In this document: piece after piece, positions 6,435 through 12,443 of the stretch
How the letters are laid out: every line of letters starts with the position of its first letter
Numbering within the stretch: the stretch's first letter is position 1
DNA from: a virus
Virus record (IMG/VR): IMGVR_UViG_3300025012_000320
Location: 1-20,162 of that record
Reading direction: 5' to 3' (one strand)
Length of the DNA stretch: 20,162 nucleotides
Translations under genes and position numbers: made by a program
Notes under the pieces: model-generated
Databases searched by the model: none
What the model was told of the DNA's origin: nothing
The model's input: the letters and a program-made list of their open reading frames with translations, nothing else

Positions 6435-7487
6435 ATGGCAAAAAACGAGTTCAAGGGGTTTGGCGACTGGGTGGAAATTTTCCGCGGCGGCAAGCAGGTC
6501 GATTCCAAGGGCCGGGAGCATGACGGTGACGCGGTGATCGACCGGGCAGTTGCCAGCTTTGACGCGGGCAGGCATGAGCCGCCCCTGGTGCTCGGGCACC
6601 CGGCGGACAACGGCCCGGCCTTCGGCTGGGTCGAGGAACTGAAGACCGCGGCCCGGGACGGGGCGAAAGTGCTCCTGGCGAAGTTCCGCCAGGTGGCGCC
6701 CGAATTCGAGGAGCAGGTGCGCGCCGGCCGCTGGAAGAAACGGTCCGCCGCCTTTTACCGCGACGGCCGCCTGCGGCATGTCGGGTTTCTGGGAGGGACG
6801 CCGCCGGCGGTCCAGGGCCTGGCCGACCTGCGCTTCGACGAGGGAGAGGCCGATACTTTCGAGTTCGCTGATCCTTGGACCTGGGGTGTTATCGGTCGGC
6901 TGTTCGGCCAGCTCCGGGAGTGGATCATTGCCAAGGACGGGATCGAGGCGGCGGACCGCCTGCTGCCCGCGTGGGATATCGACCAGTTGAAAAAAGAGGC
7001 AGAGCGCCCCGGGGAAGAGGCCTCGGTGGTGGCATATGCCGAACCATCACAGGAGGGCACCATGCCGACCGTAGAGGAATTGCAAAAAGCACTGGACGCC
7101 GAAAAGGAGGCGCGGCAGGCGGCGGAGACCAGGGCCACCGCCGCGGAGACGAACTTTTCCGAGCAGCAGCAGGCGGCCCGGCGCCGGGAGGTGGACGCCT
7201 TTATCGACCAGGGCGTCGCCGCCGGCAAGATCCTGCCGGCCTGGAAGGCGCAGGGGCTGGGCGAGTTCATGATGTCCCTGGACGGGGACGCGGCCACCTT
7301 CGAATTCAGCGAGGGGAAAAAAGAGAGCAAGGCGGAGTGGTTCAAGGGTTTCCTGGCCACGTTTGCCAGCCACCCCCTGTTCAAGGAGATGGCGCCCAAG
7401 GCCGCGCCGGCAGCGGACGCGCAGTTCAGCGAAGATGAGAAAACTGCCCGCGAGATCGCGGGCGTAGCCATGGAGGAGACGAAATGA
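6435..7487 (+). CDS. Head maturation protease with fused scaffold (Mu gpI-like)
   Basis: This 350-residue protein matches the Mu I-like protease family. Its N-terminal domain (about 1-135) holds D-W-V-E-I-F-R-G-G, L-V-L-G-H-P-A-D-N-G-P-A-F-G-W (51-65, His55), W-K-K-R-S-A-A-F-Y (100-108, Ser104) and L-R-H-V-G-F-L-G-G-x-P-P-A-V-Q-G-L (113-129). Ser104 and His55 are candidate catalytic residues by family pattern, not proven. The C-terminal part from Met210 is a charged helical scaffold-like tail with its own internal start at 7062. The protease would cleave scaffold and itself during capsid expansion. ATG 6435 follows AGGAAGGA. It overlaps the decoration gene by 4 bp (ATGA at 7484-7487). Confidence 0.9.
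   Translation: MAKNEFKGFGDWVEIFRGGKQVDSKGREHDGDAVIDRAVASFDAGRHEPPLVLGHPADNGPAFGWVEELKTAARDGAKVLLAKFRQVAPEFEEQVRAGRWKKRSAAFYRDGRLRHVGFLGGTPPAVQGLADLRFDEGEADTFEFADPWTWGVIGRLFGQLREWIIAKDGIEAADRLLPAWDIDQLKKEAERPGEEASVVAYAEPSQEGTMPTVEELQKALDAEKEARQAAETRATAAETNFSEQQQAARRREVDAFIDQGVAAGKILPAWKAQGLGEFMMSLDGDAATFEFSEGKKESKAEWFKGFLATFASHPLFKEMAPKAAPAADAQFSEDEKTAREIAGVAMEETK
7062..7487 (+). CDS. Nested scaffold protein from internal in-frame start (Mu Z-like)
   Basis: Inside the protease gene, in the same frame, an AGGAGGG ribosome site (7051-7057) lies 5 bases before ATG 7062. The 141-residue product starts MPTVEELQKALDAEKEARQA, a strongly helical, coiled-coil-like N-terminus. Mu I/Z and lambda C/Nu3 use the same layout: a protease with the scaffold expressed separately from a nested start. 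The start falls at the junction between the protease domain and the helical tail, and the SD is one of the best in the window, so separate expression is very likely. It would guide capsid protein assembly and be removed by the protease. Confidence 0.85.
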   Translation: MPTVEELQKALDAEKEARQAAETRATAAETNFSEQQQAARRREVDAFIDQGVAAGKILPAWKAQGLGEFMMSLDGDAATFEFSEGKKESKAEWFKGFLATFASHPLFKEMAPKAAPAADAQFSEDEKTAREIAGVAMEETK

Positions 7488-7819
7488 CCACTGAAACAAC
7501 CCTGGATGTGAAGGCGTACCTGGCCTCGGACACCTACGGCCCGGTACTGATCAAGAAAACCATCGGCACCGCCGCCGACCTGGTGGTGGGCACCATCCTG
7601 GGCCGGATCACCGCCACCGGCAAGCTGGTGGCCTATGACGCCGGCAACGCTGACGGCAGCGAGAACCCGGTGGCCGTGCTCATGGAGGCGGCCGCCGCCG
7701 CCGCCGCCGATGTCGAGGCGATCTGCGGCTTTGCCGGGGTCTATGTCGAGGCCAATATGACCGGGCTCGATGCCGCCGGGAAGCTGGCTTTGGAGACTCG
7801 GGGTGTCTACTTCGTTTAA
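7484..7819 (+). CDS. Head decoration protein (lambda gpD-like)
   Basis: This 111-residue protein has the signature of lambda D-type decoration proteins: an N-terminal extended arm, then V-V-G-T-I-L-G-R-I-T-A-T-G-K-L-V-A-Y near residues 34-51, N-P-V-A-V-L-M-E at about 62-69, a GFAGVYVEANMTGLD stretch and a closing L-E-T-R-G-V-Y-F. Trimers of this family clamp the expanded capsid lattice. It sits directly before a lambda E-like capsid gene, as in lambda. It overlaps the protease/scaffold stop by ATGA. Decoration plus gpE-like shell is a different head type from the classical Mu T protein, a sign of modular exchange. Confidence 0.88.
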   Translation: MTTETTLDVKAYLASDTYGPVLIKKTIGTAADLVVGTILGRITATGKLVAYDAGNADGSENPVAVLMEAAAAAAADVEAICGFAGVYVEANMTGLDAAGKLALETRGVYFV

Positions 7820-7911
7820 GAAGGCAGGCTCTAAGGTGTAAGGCACTGAGAAAGAGGCCGCTGCCGTGGCTGACAAGCAACTGACCAACATCTCTCTTAT
7901 TGGAGGACATC
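7820..7911. other. 92-bp gap before capsid gene
   Basis: This non-coding gap contains two 7-bp units TAAGGTG-TAAGGCA at 7832-7845, a short example of the heptamer arrays seen at 748, 11540 and 12404. The remainder shows no hairpin or coding frame. GGAGG at 7902-7906 serves the capsid gene. Confidence 0.6.
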
Positions 7912-8901
7912 ATGCCTGAAGTATTTTCGTCCCGCGCGTTGACCATGGCGGTCAATCTCATGCGCACCGCCCCCACCAAGGTCCTGGATACTGTTTTTTC
8001 CAGGAAGAAACGCCAACTGTCCGGCATCTTCGAATGGGATGTCAAGACATCGAGCGAGCACCTGCTGTCGAACATCTCTGTTTCCGCCGAGGCGACGGTG
8101 CGCGGCGGCATCGGCCGCAAGAACATCACCTGCCGCGCGCCCCGGTACGCGGAAAAGGAATTCATCTCCGCCGCGGACCTGAACAACATGCGCGCCTTCG
8201 GCGATGCGGTCGCCCCGGAGCTGCTCAAGGAGCGGGTCGGCGACGAGCAGTTCGACATGAAGCAGACCATTGACCTGACCCGCGAGTTCCAGGCGGTCAA
8301 GGCCCTGTCAGGCCAGGTGGTGGACAAGAACGGCGTGGTCCTGGTGGACTACAACCTGCCGGCGGCCCACAAGCCGGTGCTCGCCGGCACGGCCCTGTGG
8401 ACCGATGCCGCCTCGGACCCGATCAAGAACATCCGCGCCTGGAAGAAGCTGATCGGCCAGGCCGGGCCGGTCACCGGCTTTGCGGCGTTCTGCGGCACCG
8501 GGGCCATGGATGCGCTGATCAACAACGGCAGCGCCCGGGAGCTGCTCAAGTACACCATGGGCGACCAGATCGCCAAGGAGGGGCGCGTCGCCCACCTGGC
8601 CGGGGTCGATATCGACGAGTACGACGGCTCGTATCTCGATGGCTCGGGCACTCGTCACGACCTGATCCCCTCCGGCGTGTTCGCCCTGGTCGGGTTCGGG
8701 CCGGACGTTGCGGCGGAGCTGTTCGCGCCGGTCATCGACCTCAAGGCGCCCGGCGGCGTCGGCAAAGGCAAGGAGGCGGACATCTTCTTCTCCAAGATGT
8801 GGGAGTCGGAAGACCCCTCCGGCCAGTGGGTCAAGGTGGAGTCGCGGCCGCTGCCGGTCTTCTTCCGGCCGCTGTGCGTGGTCTACGCGACGGTCATCTG
8901 A
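7912..8901 (+). CDS. Major capsid protein (lambda gpE-like)
   Basis: From ATG 7912 this is 329 residues. A TTG at 7900 is in frame, but GGAGG at 7902-7906 places the real start at 7912. The sequence fits the lambda E family: an N-terminal arm followed by R-T-A-P-T-K-V-L-D-T-V-F near residues 14-25, then a D-V-K segment, R-x-x-R-Y-A-E-K-E-F-I-S-A-A-D-L-N, and later P-S-G-V-F-A-L-V-G-F-G-P and a C-terminal S-R-P-L-P-V-F-F-R-P-L-C-V-V-Y-A-T-V. It forms the hexamers and pentamers of the icosahedral shell. The pairing with the decoration protein supports this over a Mu T-like capsid. Confidence 0.92.
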   Translation: MPEVFSSRALTMAVNLMRTAPTKVLDTVFSRKKRQLSGIFEWDVKTSSEHLLSNISVSAEATVRGGIGRKNITCRAPRYAEKEFISAADLNNMRAFGDAVAPELLKERVGDEQFDMKQTIDLTREFQAVKALSGQVVDKNGVVLVDYNLPAAHKPVLAGTALWTDAASDPIKNIRAWKKLIGQAGPVTGFAAFCGTGAMDALINNGSARELLKYTMGDQIAKEGRVAHLAGVDIDEYDGSYLDGSGTRHDLIPSGVFALVGFGPDVAAELFAPVIDLKAPGGVGKGKEADIFFSKMWESEDPSGQWVKVESRPLPVFFRPLCVVYATVI

Positions 8902-8959
8902 TCGGCAACCTGAGATACGGGGCGGCGGGCAGCCGCCGCCCCGGCATGAGGAGAATGCA

Positions 8960-9175
8960 ATGCAGATAACTGTATTGCCCGGGCGAGTGATCGACACCGG
9001 CAAGGCTGTCCATCAGCCGGGCGCGACCATCGAGGTCAGCGACTCCGAGGGGCGGCGGTTGATCGCCCTGAAGGCGGCCAGCGCGGTTGCTGTTGACAAG
9101 GCAGCGGGAGCCAAAGCCAAGGCGGAAGCGGAGGCCAAAGGCGAAAAAAAGGTAAGGGCAAGGGTAAGTAAATGA
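8960..9175 (+). CDS. Small Mu gp35-position protein
   Basis: The protein is 71 residues from ATG 8960, behind GAGGAG (8948-8953). The first 40 residues have a beta-rich pattern with G-R-V-I-D-T-G-K-A-V-H-Q-P-G-A-T-I-E-V, then R-R-L-I-A-L-K-A-A-S-A-V. The tail is a low-complexity Ala/Lys/Glu helix ending in basic residues. Short proteins with an H-x-P-G-x-x-x-x-V core and a closing 'L-I-x-x-x-A-A' occur between capsid and DUF1320 genes in Mu-like phages (gp35 slot). The exact role is unknown; a head-surface or connector function is only inferred from position. It overlaps the next gene by ATGA at 9172-9175. Confidence 0.75.
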   Translation: MQITVLPGRVIDTGKAVHQPGATIEVSDSEGRRLIALKAASAVAVDKAAGAKAKAEAEAKGEKKVRARVSK

Positions 9176-9597
9176 GCTATGCGACGATCGCCGATCTGCG
9201 GCAGTGGATCGATGAGGCGACCCTGGTCCAACTGACCGACGATGACGACACCGGCCTGGTCAACGAGGACGTGGTGGCCACGGTACTGGAGTCGGCGTCA
9301 ATAGAGATCGATGGCTATCTGGGCGGCCGGTATCCCCTGCCCCTGGCGACCCCGCCGGCAATACTCGGCAAATACTGCGTCGATATCGCCGGCTGGCTGC
9401 TCTATGTCCGCCGGGACGCAGGCGCGCCGCCGCACTGGCTGGAGCGGTACAAGACCGCCATCGCTTTTCTGAACAAGGTGGCCGCCGGCACCCTCAAGCT
9501 CGGCGCCGGGGATCCGGAAGGCACCGGCAGCAACGGCACCCTGGTGGTGGCCGCCGCCGATGCCGAATTTTCCAGCAACAAGCTGACGACCTACTGA
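9172..9597 (+). CDS. Head-tail adaptor, DUF1320 (Mu gp36-like)
   Basis: This 141-residue protein begins MSYATIADLRQWIDEATLVQ, then holds A-S-I-E-I-D-G-Y-L-G-G-R-Y-P-L-P-L near residues 43-59 and I-A-G-W-L-L-Y-V-R-R. This is the DUF1320/gp36 pattern: helical proteins forming the first connector ring under the portal. Position between the capsid and the gp37-like gene agrees. ATGA overlap upstream and a TGATG overlap downstream make coupled translation likely. Confidence 0.88.
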   Translation: MSYATIADLRQWIDEATLVQLTDDDDTGLVNEDVVATVLESASIEIDGYLGGRYPLPLATPPAILGKYCVDIAGWLLYVRRDAGAPPHWLERYKTAIAFLNKVAAGTLKLGAGDPEGTGSNGTLVVAAADAEFSSNKLTTY

Positions 9598-10055
9598 TGC
9601 AGACCCTGCTCATCAAAATCAAGGCGGCCCTGCAGGCAGGGCTTACCCAGGTCCGGGACGGGGACGTGTTCATCACCCCGGACCTGAGCTTTATCCCGGC
9701 CGGGGTCAAGTCGCAGTTGGCCATCGCCGTCAAGGACGGGACCGTGATCAACAAAGAGCTGACCTGCGGGGTTATTGAGCGGACCATGCCGGTGCACTTC
9801 CGGGTGTTCGTCCGCTTGCAGAAAAACCACGAGGCCCCGGTTGTCGGCGATGCGTCCACCGGCAGCCTCGGGGTGCTGGCGGCAACCGAGGCGATCAAGG
9901 TTTTGCTCAAGAACAACCTGCTCGGCATCGCCGGGATGCAGGCGGCCCTGCCCGATGCGCGCGAGCCGGAGTCGGAGCTGTTCGTCGGTCAGGCGGGCAA
10001 TACCGTAGCCTGGCAGACCAAGGATATCACCATCAACTACATCCGGGAGGATTAA
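9597..10055 (+). CDS. Neck/tail-completion protein, DUF1834 (Mu gp37-like)
   Basis: This 152-residue protein begins MQTLLIKIKAALQAGLTQVR, continues with a beta-rich middle (V-I-E-R-T-M-P-V-H-F-R-V-F-V-R near residues 59-73) and a helical stretch A-T-E-A-I-K-V-L-L-K-N-N-L-L-G-I-A-G. The pattern and its place after DUF1320 match the gp37-like DUF1834 family, which is thought to act at the neck or as tail terminator. It shares one base with the preceding stop (TGATG at 9595-9599). Confidence 0.8.
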   Translation: MQTLLIKIKAALQAGLTQVRDGDVFITPDLSFIPAGVKSQLAIAVKDGTVINKELTCGVIERTMPVHFRVFVRLQKNHEAPVVGDASTGSLGVLAATEAIKVLLKNNLLGIAGMQAALPDAREPESELFVGQAGNTVAWQTKDITINYIRED

Positions 10056-10057
10056 CC

Positions 10058-10255
10058 ATGTACATGCTGAAAAAAGGGCAGCCGGCCATCGAGATCGTGG
10101 ACGGCCCCATGGCCGGGCGGAAGTTCGTCCCGGGCGTGGAGTATGCGGAAGTGCCGCCGCAGGAGAAACACCGGTTCAGCGAAGTCAAGAAGGCCGCGCC
10201 GAAAAGGCCGGCGGTACCGGCGGCGAGTGAGACCGCCAAGGAGAGCGCGAAATGA
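10058..10255 (+). CDS. Small hypothetical connector-region protein
   Basis: This 65-residue protein lies behind GGGAGG (10045-10050) and is locked by an ATGA overlap to the tail tube gene. Residues 1-35 look beta-structured (a V-D-G-P-M-A-G-R-K-F-V-P-G-V-E-Y core) and the rest is a Lys/Pro/Ala-rich tail. I do not recognise a family. The slot corresponds to the small gp38-type proteins of Mu-like phages. Confidence 0.7.
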   Translation: MYMLKKGQPAIEIVDGPMAGRKFVPGVEYAEVPPQEKHRFSEVKKAAPKRPAVPAASETAKESAK

Positions 10256-11532
10256 ACAACCCTAGAGCCAACCTGAACCTGCTGGCGGTATCGGCCAATG
10301 CGAAGGAAACGGCGATCAACACCGCCCAGACCCTGGACACCTCCCTGCTCTGCGGGGTGGATGACTACATCAACCTGGAGCCGCGGCGGGAGAACAACGC
10401 CTCCGAGATGAACGGCCGAGAAGAGCCGGACACCATCTATGACCTGGGTTCCCTTGCCGGCGGAACACTGAATTTCGGCAAGCTGCAGCCGCAGCACGCC
10501 GCGTTCCTCCTGGCCTTTGGCCTGGGCAGCGTGGCCACCGCGGCCGCCGGCGCCGGCTACCGGCACACGATCACCCCGATCGCCGGGGACCTGGACGAGG
10601 CCCGGAGCAATCCCAGCTTTACCGCGGCGCAGCGGTTGGGCAATGCCATTGCCAAGCGGCGCTTCTGTTCCGGTTTCGTGGACACGGTCAGCATTACGTT
10701 CAGCGAGGATGACTGGGTCAAGGGCTCCGGGACGATCAAATACACCGGCAAATTTGATTCCACCATCGTCGAAGAGACGGTGTCGGCGCTGAACAATGCC
10801 ACCTCCCTCGTGCTGGCCGCCAATGCGGTGCATGGGGCGACCGCTGAAGAGCGGCTGGCCAATGTCCATGTCGTCCGGGCGGCGGCAGCCGGCGGCCAGT
10901 ACGAGTTCCCGGTCGTGTCCGCGGTATCGGCGGCGACCCCGGCGGTAATTACTATCGCCGCCCTGGGCGGCGACGGGCTGTCCAACATCGACTACAAGAT
11001 CCTCTACGTGCCGACCGAACCGGCATGGGCAACCTTCCCTGCCCGGGTCACCGAGACGCCGCTGCGGGTCTCGCAGGCGTGTCTGTACGTGGGCGGGGCC
11101 TGGGACGGCTCGGCGTTTGTCGGCGGCAAGGCCCTGGGGCCGACGCTGAAGTCGTTCGAGTACAGTCTGCAGAACAACCTGCAGGTCGGCTTTACGATGT
11201 GCGCGGGCGGGACCTACGGCGGCAAAGGGCTGCGCGGCAACCGCAACCAGACCATCAAGCTGACCCGGGAGCTGCGGGACTTCCTCCTGCAGAACTATAT
11301 CACCCAGAATGAGACGTTCGGCCTGCACGTGCTCTGCGAGGGCGCGGAGTTCGACACCGGCCATAAGTATACCCTGGAGATGATCTTCCCGCTGATGGGG
11401 ATCCTCAACTCGCCGATCTCCAGCAACAACGGCCGGGTGGCCGAGGCCGGGGATCTGCAGGTGCTGGAGGACGCTACCTACGGCAGCGTCATCGCCCGGG
11501 TGAAGAACATGGTGAGCGCGTACGCGGCGTAA
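10252..11532 (+). CDS. Tail tube protein (siphovirus type)
   Basis: At 426 residues this is the largest gene between the connector and the tape measure, in the place where contractile Mu relatives have sheath plus tube. No sheath gene is present. Features include L-G-S-L-A-G-G-T-L-N-F-G-K-L-Q-P-Q-H-A-A-F near 64-84, a tube-like S-G-F-V-D-T-V-S-I-T-F-S-E-D-D-W-V-K-G-S-G-T-I-K-Y core (139-164) and a C-terminal Y-T-L-E-M-I-F-P-L-M-G-I-L-N region (about 375-388). An Ala/Val-rich segment (about 176-260) looks like an inserted beta domain that may project from the tube. The tail-tube call comes from position, size and beta pattern; I did not recognise a specific family motif. Confidence 0.78.
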   Translation: MNNPRANLNLLAVSANAKETAINTAQTLDTSLLCGVDDYINLEPRRENNASEMNGREEPDTIYDLGSLAGGTLNFGKLQPQHAAFLLAFGLGSVATAAAGAGYRHTITPIAGDLDEARSNPSFTAAQRLGNAIAKRRFCSGFVDTVSITFSEDDWVKGSGTIKYTGKFDSTIVEETVSALNNATSLVLAANAVHGATAEERLANVHVVRAAAAGGQYEFPVVSAVSAATPAVITIAALGGDGLSNIDYKILYVPTEPAWATFPARVTETPLRVSQACLYVGGAWDGSAFVGGKALGPTLKSFEYSLQNNLQVGFTMCAGGTYGGKGLRGNRNQTIKLTRELRDFLLQNYITQNETFGLHVLCEGAEFDTGHKYTLEMIFPLMGILNSPISSNNGRVAEAGDLQVLEDATYGSVIARVKNMVSAYAA

Positions 11533-11651
11533 CAGGAGCCAGAAGACAGAAGACAGTGGACGGAGGACCCCCTCTCCCCTCGCGGGAGAGGGCTGGGGTG
11601 AGGGGGATGTCCCCGCAAAATATCAATCCAAGATGAATGAGGAAAAGCACA
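11533..11651. repeat. Gap with CAGAAGA heptamer array and GC-rich palindrome, copy 2
   Basis: A 7-bp array CAGAAGA-CAGAAGA-CAGTGGA-CGGAGGA occupies 11540-11567. It is followed by a 9-bp perfect hairpin, CCCTCTCCC (11570-11578) with GGGAGAGGG (11584-11592), and then CTGGGGTGAGGGGG. The stretch 11568-11606 is an inverted copy of the palindrome at 6240-6276. The remainder up to 11651 is AT-richer leader with a GAGGA ribosome site at 11639-11643. Confidence 0.85.
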
Positions 11652-12056
11652 ATGGCCCGCAATACATCAACAACTGGCAATAATGAGCTGAAGATCCACG
11701 ACAATGTTTCGGACTCGGACATTGTCCTGTTTTATCGGACACCGACCACCAAGGAGCGGCAGGAGTACCAGAACCTGGCCCTGCAGCGCAAGGGGAAGAA
11801 GGTCACCTTCAACCAGGCCGAGGCGCGGCTGGTCTCCGGGCTGAAGATTCTCACCGGGTTCAGGGAAGGGGACTTTGTCCGTGATGTCCTGGGCGCCGCG
11901 CAGCCCTATTCGTCCGACAAGAACTCGCCCCATTACCTGGAGGAGTGGAAGACGGAGGTTGAGGCAGGGGCCAGCGACCTGATCATGCTCCTGGCTGCCC
12001 ACGTTTTTGACGCATCCGCCGAGATCGTGGATCCGGAGGACGGCGAGGGAAACTGA
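11652..12056 (+). CDS. Tail assembly chaperone, zero-frame product (lambda G-like)
   Basis: This is 134 residues from ATG 11652; an in-frame ATG at 11637 would overlap the GAGGA ribosome site, so 11652 is preferred. The sequence is hydrophilic and mixed alpha/beta, beginning with an N-terminal R-N-T-S-T-T-G-N-N-E and including V-L-F-Y-R-T-P-T-T-K-E-R-Q-E-Y and L-V-S-G-L-K-I-L-T-G-F near the middle. It lies between tube and tape measure, the place of lambda G. Such chaperones coat the tape measure during tail assembly and are absent from virions. The gene ends at TGA 12054-12056, immediately after a GGGAAAC slippery heptamer that allows a longer product. Confidence 0.85.
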   Translation: MARNTSTTGNNELKIHDNVSDSDIVLFYRTPTTKERQEYQNLALQRKGKKVTFNQAEARLVSGLKILTGFREGDFVRDVLGAAQPYSSDKNSPHYLEEWKTEVEAGASDLIMLLAAHVFDASAEIVDPEDGEGN

Positions 12057-12346
12057 TCGGAGACCTGGCCGCCCTGCGGAAAGGTCTCTGCAACGACGAA
12101 GAGGAGGAGCGGTGCAGGGAGGAAAACGGCGACAACCTGGCATGGGCCTGCAAGAACTGCCCGAAACAGACCGCCGGCGACCTGCACCCCTACACCCTGA
12201 AGATGCTCAACCTGTACGGCCTGCAGCAGGCCGGCTACCCCTTCGAGGCCGATGATCTGACCCTGGAGGAGTGGCAGGACCTGGGCCGGATCCGGACGGC
12301 CATGGAGCCGGCGACGGGGTGTCCGATGATGGGAACGAAAAGATGA
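11652..12346 (+). CDS. Tail assembly chaperone, -1 frameshift fusion (lambda G-T-like)
   Basis: A -1 shift on GGGAAAC (12047-12053) continues translation with CTG at 12053 to a TGA at 12344-12346, adding 97 residues for a total of about 231. The extension reads as real protein: it contains WACKNCPKQ, then LHPYTLKMLNLYGLQQAGYP and a D-L-T-L-E-E-W-Q-D-L-G-R-I-R-T-A-M-E helix, with good codon bias. No start with a ribosome site begins this frame, so frameshifting is its only evident route of expression. Four cysteines (147, 155, 167, 170) suggest a metal site. In lambda, the T part recruits the tail tube protein to the tape measure; the same role is inferred. The joining point is not a standard contiguous reading frame, so simple gene callers will miss the extension. 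Confidence 0.88.
12047..12089 (+). promoter_or_regulatory. Programmed -1 frameshift site: GGGAAAC plus hairpin
   Basis: The heptamer G-GGA-AAC (12047-12053) is in the correct zero frame for -1 slippage (GGA to GGG, AAC to AAA) and directly precedes the TGA at 12054-12056. Six bases after it, GAGACCT (12060-12066) pairs perfectly with AGGTCTC (12082-12088). The loop holds a second stem, CCGC (12069-12072) with GCGG (12076-12079). This is the textbook stimulator layout, comparable to lambda GGGAAAG. Confidence 0.92.
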
Positions 12347-12443
12347 AAGCTTATCAAGTTCGTCAAGTTCATCAAGTGCGGCTCGTGCCGGCCATGGGCC
12401 GGAGAACCTTGAACCGTAAACCTTAAACCGTGAACCGTAACCA
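12347..12443. repeat. Gap with 9-bp array, CCGGCC hairpin and RAACCKT heptamer array
   Basis: Three elements fill this gap. A 9-bp array ATCAAGTTC-GTCAAGTTC-ATCAAGTGC lies at 12353-12379. CGTGCCGGCC at 12384-12393 forms a hairpin, CCGGCC (12388-12393) with GGCCGG (12397-12402). A 7-bp array GAACCTT-GAACCGT-AAACCTT-AAACCGT-GAACCGT-AACCAGT then spans 12404-12445. The last units run into the GTG start of the tape measure gene. No Shine-Dalgarno is visible. The hairpin and heptamer match those at 748-800, with the heptamer inverted. Confidence 0.88.

Noticed and set aside
10033-11364. 443-codon - strand frame over the tail tube gene
   Set aside because: Shadow frame without a ribosome site or family resemblance.
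10252-11532. Contractile tail sheath (Mu gpL)
   Set aside because: Only one tube-sized gene precedes the chaperone, no separate tube gene follows, and no sheath motif is recognisable, so a non-contractile tail fits better.
12007-12255. Independent 82-codon gene starting at 12007
   Set aside because: Wrong frame; the codon bias and protein features in this stretch belong to the -1 extension of the chaperone.
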